A DNA stretch of 35,088 nucleotides from Flavobacteriaceae bacterium. Lineage in GTDB: Bacteria; Bacteroidota; Bacteroidia; Flavobacteriales; Flavobacteriaceae. Positions 29,934 to 35,088 of the stretch are shown piece after piece. The notes under the pieces were generated by a model. It searched no databases. It saw nothing but the letters and a program-made list of their open reading frames with translations, and was not told the origin of the DNA. The translations under genes were made by a program, and so were the position numbers. The stretch covers positions 1 to 35,088 of the forward strand of contig JAURPF010000043.1 in the NCBI GenBank assembly GCA_030835325.1, written 5' to 3'. Numbering within the stretch: position 1 is the stretch's first letter; every line of letters begins with the position of its first letter.

Positions 29934-31253
29934 TTATTCCTTGTCGGATTCTGGTAAGTATTCTAATACCAATCGTTGGTTTGCATTCAAATATTTGTTT
30001 GCAACCGTTTTGATTTCTTCACGAGTTATGGAGCGGTAAATGTCAATTTCATTATTGATTAAATTTACATCGCCATAAAGCATATAGTAACGTGCCAATG
30101 AATTTGCTATTCCTTCAATACTAGAGTTTGAGTTTACAAAATCGTTTTCAAATTTATTTTGAATTTTTTGGTAGTCTCTCTCAGAAATGAGTTCACTTTG
30201 AAGTTTTGCAATTTCTTCATCCATTTCAACAACAAGATCATCCAATGAAACATCTCCTAAAGGCAATCCATACAATATATAAGTTCCATAGTCTTCTTGG
30301 CTAAAATCAATAGCACCTACTTGAAGTGCCATTTTTTTGTCATCAACTATTTTTTTGTAAAGTTTTGATGTTTTTCCATCACTCAAATAAGTTGAAATCA
30401 TACTAAGGACATAAGAATCTCTTTCTTTAAAAGAAGGCGTTCTGTAAGCTGCCATCACAGCAGGAATTTGAATGTTTGGGTCATACGCTTTTGCACGCAT
30501 TGGCTCTGTAATTGGATCTTCTTTTGGGAAGTTTCTTACGATGTCTTCGCCTCTTGGAATTGGGCCAAAATAATTTTCTATCATTACTTTAACCTCTGCA
30601 ATATCAATATCACCAGCAACTACTAAAACAGCGTTGTTAGGTACATAGAATTTTTTATTAAATGTTTGAAACTCTTCTAGAGTTGCGGCATCTAAATGCT
30701 CCATTTTTCCAATCGTAGTTCCTTTATAAGGATGTTTTTTAAACATATTCACTTTAATCACTTCAAGGAATCTTCCATAAGGGCTATTATCAACTCTTAA
30801 TCTTTTTTCCTCTTTTACAACTTCGTTTTGTGTGTCAACACCATCTTGATTAATGACAGGGTGTAGTAAACGTTCCGATTCCATCCACAATCCAAGCTCT
30901 ACATTATTTGAAGGAAATACTTCATAGTAATAAGTTCGGTCGTCGGTAGTATTGGCGTTGTTGCTTCCTCCATTTGAAGTTACAATTGTAAACCATTCTC
31001 CTTTAGGAATATTTTTGGTTCCTTCAAATAATAAGTGTTCAAAAAAGTGTGCAAATCCAGTGCGTTCTGGATTTTCGTCTTTTGCACCAACATGGTACAT
31101 GACAGAAGTTGTCACAACTGGAGCTGTGTTATCTTTGTGCAAAATAACGTGCATACCGTTACTTAAATCATACTCTTCAAATTTAACTTCTTGCGCTGAG
31201 ATCGTTAAGGTTATCATAAGCAAAGTAGCTAAAAAACATTTGTATACTTTCAT
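29934..31253 (-). CDS. M16-family zinc metallopeptidase (catalytic)
   Basis: HFFEHLLFEGT HxxEH motif, ENPERTGFAH, QNEVVKEEKR, PYGRFLEV and VVAGDID. Confidence 0.93.
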   Translation of the reverse strand: MKVYKCFLATLLMITLTISAQEVKFEEYDLSNGMHVILHKDNTAPVVTTSVMYHVGAKDENPERTGFAHFFEHLLFEGTKNIPKGEWFTIVTSNGGSNNANTTDDRTYYYEVFPSNNVELGLWMESERLLHPVINQDGVDTQNEVVKEEKRLRVDNSPYGRFLEVIKVNMFKKHPYKGTTIGKMEHLDAATLEEFQTFNKKFYVPNNAVLVVAGDIDIAEVKVMIENYFGPIPRGEDIVRNFPKEDPITEPMRAKAYDPNIQIPAVMAAYRTPSFKERDSYVLSMISTYLSDGKTSKLYKKIVDDKKMALQVGAIDFSQEDYGTYILYGLPLGDVSLDDLVVEMDEEIAKLQSELISERDYQKIQNKFENDFVNSNSSIEGIANSLARYYMLYGDVNLINNEIDIYRSITREEIKTVANKYLNANQRLVLEYLPESDKE

Positions 31254-31394
31254 CAGTTTATTTTTTAATTAATAAATACTAGTATATAAGACGTTTGAAA
31301 TCTTATTTTGTTACATTTTAAGTCATTAAAAATAACATTTTTTTTTAAAGTTAAATTTTAAAGCTAAGTAATTTGGAGGATAAGCTGAAAATTA

Positions 31395-31425
31395 TTTGCA
31401 GATTAAGATAATAGAATTATATTTG
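31395..31425 (+). promoter_or_regulatory. Candidate Bacteroidota-type promoter of rplU-rpmA
   Basis: TTTG (31395-31398), 19-nt spacer, perfect TATATTTG (31418-31425). Confidence 0.65.
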
Positions 31426-31488
31426 CAGCCGCTATACTTTTAGGTGTGGTGTATTTAATTTAAACTAATTTAATAAAATCGTTACGCT

Positions 31489-32010
31489 ATGTACGCAATT
31501 GTAGAGATAGCAGGGCATCAATTCAAAGTTGAAAAAGACCAAAAAGTCTTTGTAAACCGTTTGCAAACTGAAGAAGGAAAAAAAGTCACTTTTGACAATG
31601 TACTTCTTTTAGCAGATGGCAGCAAAGTTACTGTTGGCGCCCCAGCTATAGACGGAGCTCAAGTAGGAGCCAAAGTCTTAAAGCACCTTAAGGGTGATAA
31701 GGTAATCGTATTCAAAAAGAAACGACGTAAAGGATATAGAGTTAAAAATGGTCACCGCCAATCTTTAACTGAAATTCAAATCGAAAGCATTGCTGCTTCA
31801 GGGGCTAAAAAAGCTGCTACACCAAAAGCAAAATCAGCGGCTAAGAAAGAAGTTTCTAAACCAGTAGCAAAAGCTGCTGCGCCAAAAGCAGAAGCCGCTC
31901 AAGATTTATCTGCAATGACTGTTGCACAATTAAAAGAAATAGCAAAAGCTAAAGGAATTACTGGAATTTCAGCAATGAAAAAATCAGATTTAATTTCAGC
32001 TTTAAGTTAG
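31489..32010 (+). CDS. rplU: 50S ribosomal protein L21 with C-terminal Ala/Lys linker and helix-extension-helix-like tail
   Basis: MYAIVEIAGHQFKVEKDQKVFVNRL and FKKKRRKGYRVKNGHRQSLTEIQI are L21; tail LSAMTVAQLKEIAKAKGITGISAMKKSDLISALS. Confidence 0.95.
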   Translation: MYAIVEIAGHQFKVEKDQKVFVNRLQTEEGKKVTFDNVLLLADGSKVTVGAPAIDGAQVGAKVLKHLKGDKVIVFKKKRRKGYRVKNGHRQSLTEIQIESIAASGAKKAATPKAKSAAKKEVSKPVAKAAAPKAEAAQDLSAMTVAQLKEIAKAKGITGISAMKKSDLISALS

Positions 32011-32039
32011 AATTTATAACATTTTAAAATCGAAATAAA

Positions 32040-32300
32040 ATGGCACATAAAAAAGGAGTCGGAAGTTCGAAAAACGGTAGAGAATCAGAATCAAAACGTC
32101 TAGGCGTAAAGATTTTTGGTGGCCAAGCAGCTATTGCTGGCAACATTATCGTAAGACAACGTGGTACTGCACATAATCCAGGTGAAAATGTGTATGCTGG
32201 TAAAGATCATACCCTTCACGCTAAGGTGGACGGTTTAGTAAAATTTTCAAGAAAGAGAGACAATAAGTCCTACGTGTCTGTTGTTCCTTTTGATGCATAA
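32040..32300 (+). CDS. rpmA: 50S ribosomal protein L27
   Basis: [37 protein letters not shown] and [12 protein letters not shown]. Confidence 0.98.
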   Translation: MAHKKGVGSSKNGRESESKRLGVKIFGGQAAIAGNIIVRQRGTAHNPGENVYAGKDHTLHAKVDGLVKFSRKRDNKSYVSVVPFDA

Positions 32301-32317
32301 TTTTCTATTAATTTTAT

Positions 32318-32348
32318 AAAAAAAGCCTCGCATTAGCGGGGCTTTTTT
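32318..32348. terminator. Bidirectional rho-independent terminator
   Basis: A-tract, agcctcgc-atta-gcggggct stem (32324-32343, one G-U), T-tract, between convergent genes. Confidence 0.85.
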
Positions 32349-32373
32349 TATATCTAATTTCTGCAGATAACTA

Positions 32374-33099
32374 TTAAATAGGTTTTTTAGCTATAATGAT
32401 GCATTCTTCAGAGCTAAATCCGTTTCTGTTGTTTGGAGCTTCTTTGAATGTCTTTTTTGTTGAATGAAATCCAACCGCTGACAACCGGTTTATTAAGCCA
32501 TCGGAAGAATAGATTCTTACATGGTCTTTTTGACCAAAGTGTAGTAATCTCTCTTTTTCAGTCCGAAATGAACTGTCTTCATAAATATCACCTGTTTTAA
32601 AAGGCGTTTGAATGATACAAATTCCATCAGGCTTGGTGATACGATAAAGTTCTTGCATAGCCTTAAGGTCATTTTCAATGTGTTCAAGGACGTGATAACA
32701 AATAATGATGTCATATTGATTATCAGGTTCATCAATAGCTTCGATGTTTAAACGTTTCATCGCTTCAAATTCACCTGCATAATCTGTTGTGCTGTAATTG
32801 ATGTTAGTTACAGATTCTAATCGGGATTTTATACTTTTTGAGGGTGAAAAATGAAGTATTTTTGCATTTTTAAGTTTTGGTTTTAGGAACACCCAAAGCC
32901 TTCGAGTTCGTGAAAGGCTTCCGCAACTCGGACAGAGTTTATCACCTTTTTTTAGAGTAATAAACTTTGACATTTTAAATTCGCACACAGTGCATTGAAA
33001 ACGATTACCTAAATAAAAGAATGACAAAAGTTGACGAATCGTTGATTCATTTTTTTTGATTAAAGTCTTAGGAATTAAATTTTTTAGCAGTTCGTACAT
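32374..33099 (-). CDS. Class I SAM-dependent methyltransferase with N-terminal zinc-ribbon-like Cys pairs
   Basis: CTVC...CPSC plus DIIICYHVLEHIENDLKAMQELYRITKPDGICIIQTPF. Confidence 0.85.
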   Translation of the reverse strand: MYELLKNLIPKTLIKKNESTIRQLLSFFYLGNRFQCTVCEFKMSKFITLKKGDKLCPSCGSLSRTRRLWVFLKPKLKNAKILHFSPSKSIKSRLESVTNINYSTTDYAGEFEAMKRLNIEAIDEPDNQYDIIICYHVLEHIENDLKAMQELYRITKPDGICIIQTPFKTGDIYEDSSFRTEKERLLHFGQKDHVRIYSSDGLINRLSAVGFHSTKKTFKEAPNNRNGFSSEECIIIAKKPI

Positions 33100-33618
33100 T
33101 TAAAAATTTATTAATTTCTCAAAAGCGAGTCGTTTGTCGTTATTTTCCAAACAAATAATACCACAATAGTTGTAGCTTAATTTTTTGAGTAATGCTTGCA
33201 TGCCCAGGTTATCTTTGTGAGTATCGATTCGCATCGAACGAATAGTATTTTGTTTTAGGATATGTTCACATTGATTAAAAATAAATTGTGCAATACCAGT
33301 ACCCCTATAGTTTTCGTTAACGGCCATGCGATGAATTACGCCATATGTGGCATCAGATCCAGTAATCCAGTCTCCTTGAATTGTTTTGTAAGTTGGCTCA
33401 TTTTTTGTGGTAAACATGGCAGTTGCTAATAGAGTAGAGTCTTCAGATTTCACAACATAGCTTTCATTGTTTTTTAGATCTTTTAAGATTGCTTTTTGGT
33501 TGGGATATCCATTTTGCCACTGCTCAATATCTTGTGTAGCCAAGTAGGTCTGAGCCTGCTTAATAATTTGCATTATTGCAAATAAATCTTCTTTTTTAGC
33601 GGTTAGAAATTTCATCAT
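33100..33618 (-). CDS. GNAT family N-acetyltransferase
   Basis: IHRMAVNENYRGTGIAQFIFNQCE (R/Q-x-x-G-x-G/A motif) and SMRIDTHKDNLGMQALLKKLSY. Confidence 0.9.
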   Translation of the reverse strand: MMKFLTAKKEDLFAIMQIIKQAQTYLATQDIEQWQNGYPNQKAILKDLKNNESYVVKSEDSTLLATAMFTTKNEPTYKTIQGDWITGSDATYGVIHRMAVNENYRGTGIAQFIFNQCEHILKQNTIRSMRIDTHKDNLGMQALLKKLSYNYCGIICLENNDKRLAFEKLINF

Positions 33619-33649
33619 TTATGTTTTATTGATACGATGAATTTTAATC

Positions 33650-33683
33650 AAAAAAAAGCCAAAGCAATTGCTTTGGCTTTTTA
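33650..33683 (-). terminator. Terminator of ahcY (possibly bidirectional)
   Basis: 22-nt perfect palindrome AGCCAAAGCAATTGCTTTGGCT (33657-33678) flanked by an A-tract and a T-tract. Confidence 0.75.
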
Positions 33684-33695
33684 TAAGTCTAGTTG

Positions 33696-35012
33696 TTAGT
33701 AGCGATAATATTCAGGTTTGAATGGACCTTCGGGATTGACACCAATATAACTCGCTTGATCTTTACGGAGTTCTGTTAGTTCAACACCAATTTTGGCAAG
33801 GTGTAGCTTTGCTACTTTCTCATCTAAATGTTTTGGCAACATATAAACTTCGTTGGAATAAGCCTTGCTGTTTGTCCACAGTTCAATCTGAGCTAATACT
33901 TGATTTGTAAAGGAGTTACTCATTACAAAACTAGGGTGCCCCGTTGCACATCCTAAATTTACTAAACGCCCTTCTGCTAGTATAATAATATCTTTGCCAT
34001 TAATAGTATATTTATCTACTTGTGCTTTGATTTCAACTTTACTTGCTCCATGTGTATCGTTTAGCCAGGTCATGTCAATCTCATTGTCAAAGTGACCAAT
34101 ATTACAAACGATAGTTTTGTCTTTCATTGCTTCAAAATGAACACTTTGTACAATGTCTTTGTTTCCTGTTGCTGTAACTACGATGTCAGCATTAGGCAAT
34201 ACAGTTTCTAACTTCTTTACTTCAAATCCATCCATTGCTGCCTGTAATGCACAAATAGGATCTACCTCAGTTACTGTAACAATACTTCCAGCTCCTTGAA
34301 AAGAAGCGGCAGTTCCTTTTCCTACATCTCCATAGCCACAAACAACGACTCTCTTTCCAGCAAGCATAACATCTGTTGCCCGACGTACCGCATCTACGGC
34401 ACTTTCTTTACAACCGTATTTGTTGTCAAATTTACTTTTCGTTACAGAGTCATTTACATTGATTGCGGGCATCGCTAAAGTGCCATTTTTCATACGTTCG
34501 TATAAACGGTGAACTCCTGTAGTGGTTTCTTCACTTAATCCGTTAATTCCTTCTATCAATTCTGGGTAATGATCAAACACTAAGTTGGTCAGATCACCAC
34601 CATCATCTAAAATCATATTTAAGGGTTGGCGGTCTTTGCCAAAAAACAATGTTTGTTCGATACACCAGTCAAATTCTTCTTCACTCAGCCCTTTCCATGC
34701 ATACACAGGGATTCCAGCTGCTGCAATCGCTGCGGCTGCTTGATCTTGCGTTGAAAAAATATTACATGAACTCCAAGTTACATCTGCTCCGAGGGCTACG
34801 AGGGTCTCAATAAGAACAGCAGTTTGTATGGTCATGTGTAAGCAACCTGCAATTCTAGCACCTTTCAACGGTTGGCTGTCTTTATATTCTTCTCTAAGAC
34901 TCATTAAACCTGGCATTTCAGCTTCAGCAAGTTCAATTTCTTTGCGACCCCAATCTGCAAGAGACATGTCTTTTACTTTGTAGGGAGTGTAGGGAATTGT
35001 TTTTACGGTCAT
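33696..35012 (-). CDS. ahcY: Adenosylhomocysteinase
   Basis: [49 protein letters not shown] and C-terminal KPEYYRY. Confidence 0.97.
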   Translation of the reverse strand: MTVKTIPYTPYKVKDMSLADWGRKEIELAEAEMPGLMSLREEYKDSQPLKGARIAGCLHMTIQTAVLIETLVALGADVTWSSCNIFSTQDQAAAAIAAAGIPVYAWKGLSEEEFDWCIEQTLFFGKDRQPLNMILDDGGDLTNLVFDHYPELIEGINGLSEETTTGVHRLYERMKNGTLAMPAINVNDSVTKSKFDNKYGCKESAVDAVRRATDVMLAGKRVVVCGYGDVGKGTAASFQGAGSIVTVTEVDPICALQAAMDGFEVKKLETVLPNADIVVTATGNKDIVQSVHFEAMKDKTIVCNIGHFDNEIDMTWLNDTHGASKVEIKAQVDKYTINGKDIIILAEGRLVNLGCATGHPSFVMSNSFTNQVLAQIELWTNSKAYSNEVYMLPKHLDEKVAKLHLAKIGVELTELRKDQASYIGVNPEGPFKPEYYRY

Positions 35013-35088
35013 AAGGCAGTTTTTTAAATACTCTAGTTTGGTTTAAACCTATAAAATAGCGTATTTTCGTTTTTAAATTAATATACCC

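Noticed and set aside
31840-31920. Ala/Lys-rich stretch in rplU as a sequencing artefact or frameshift
   Set aside because: The reading frame continues cleanly into a folded-looking tail, so it looks like a real extension.
35013-35088. SAH or SAM riboswitch upstream of ahcY
   Set aside because: Only 76 nt of AT-rich leader is visible, with no clear conserved core.

Overview
This 35 kb window is a compact, AT-rich chromosomal segment from a Flavobacteriaceae-like member of the Bacteroidota. The assignment rests on a T9SS type-B C-terminal domain, TTG/TAnnTTTG promoters, an AroG-chorismate mutase fusion and class B-type sdhCAB. Most of it is core genome. From left to right it carries DAHP synthase/chorismate mutase, rsgA-dtd-mazG-like-aroA-queA-rlmN, an aldo/keto reductase, an OmpA-family lipoprotein, exonuclease III, a very large uncharacterised outer-membrane-type protein, a frameshifted small membrane protein, a degraded T9SS type-B paralogue, an intact C-type-lectin T9SS type-B protein and glyS. 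These are followed by comF, an Ig-like lipoprotein, sdhC-sdhA-sdhB, aminopeptidase P, an HMA lipoprotein with a Cys/Lys tail, a DMT transporter, two tandem M16 peptidases, rplU (with a C-terminal extension)-rpmA, a methyltransferase, a GNAT acetyltransferase and ahcY. I saw no CRISPR array, rRNA, tRNA, intact mobile element or recognisable defence system. The most notable regions are 13.9-17.3 kb (frameshift at a T7 slippery site, T9SS adhesin relic, EPN/WND lectin starting 1 nt after glyS), the Cys-rich HMA lipoprotein, the active/inactive M16 pair with an extra C-terminal domain, the L21 extension, and convergent genes that overlap exactly at their stop codons. All functional names come from recognising protein motifs by eye; no database search was run.
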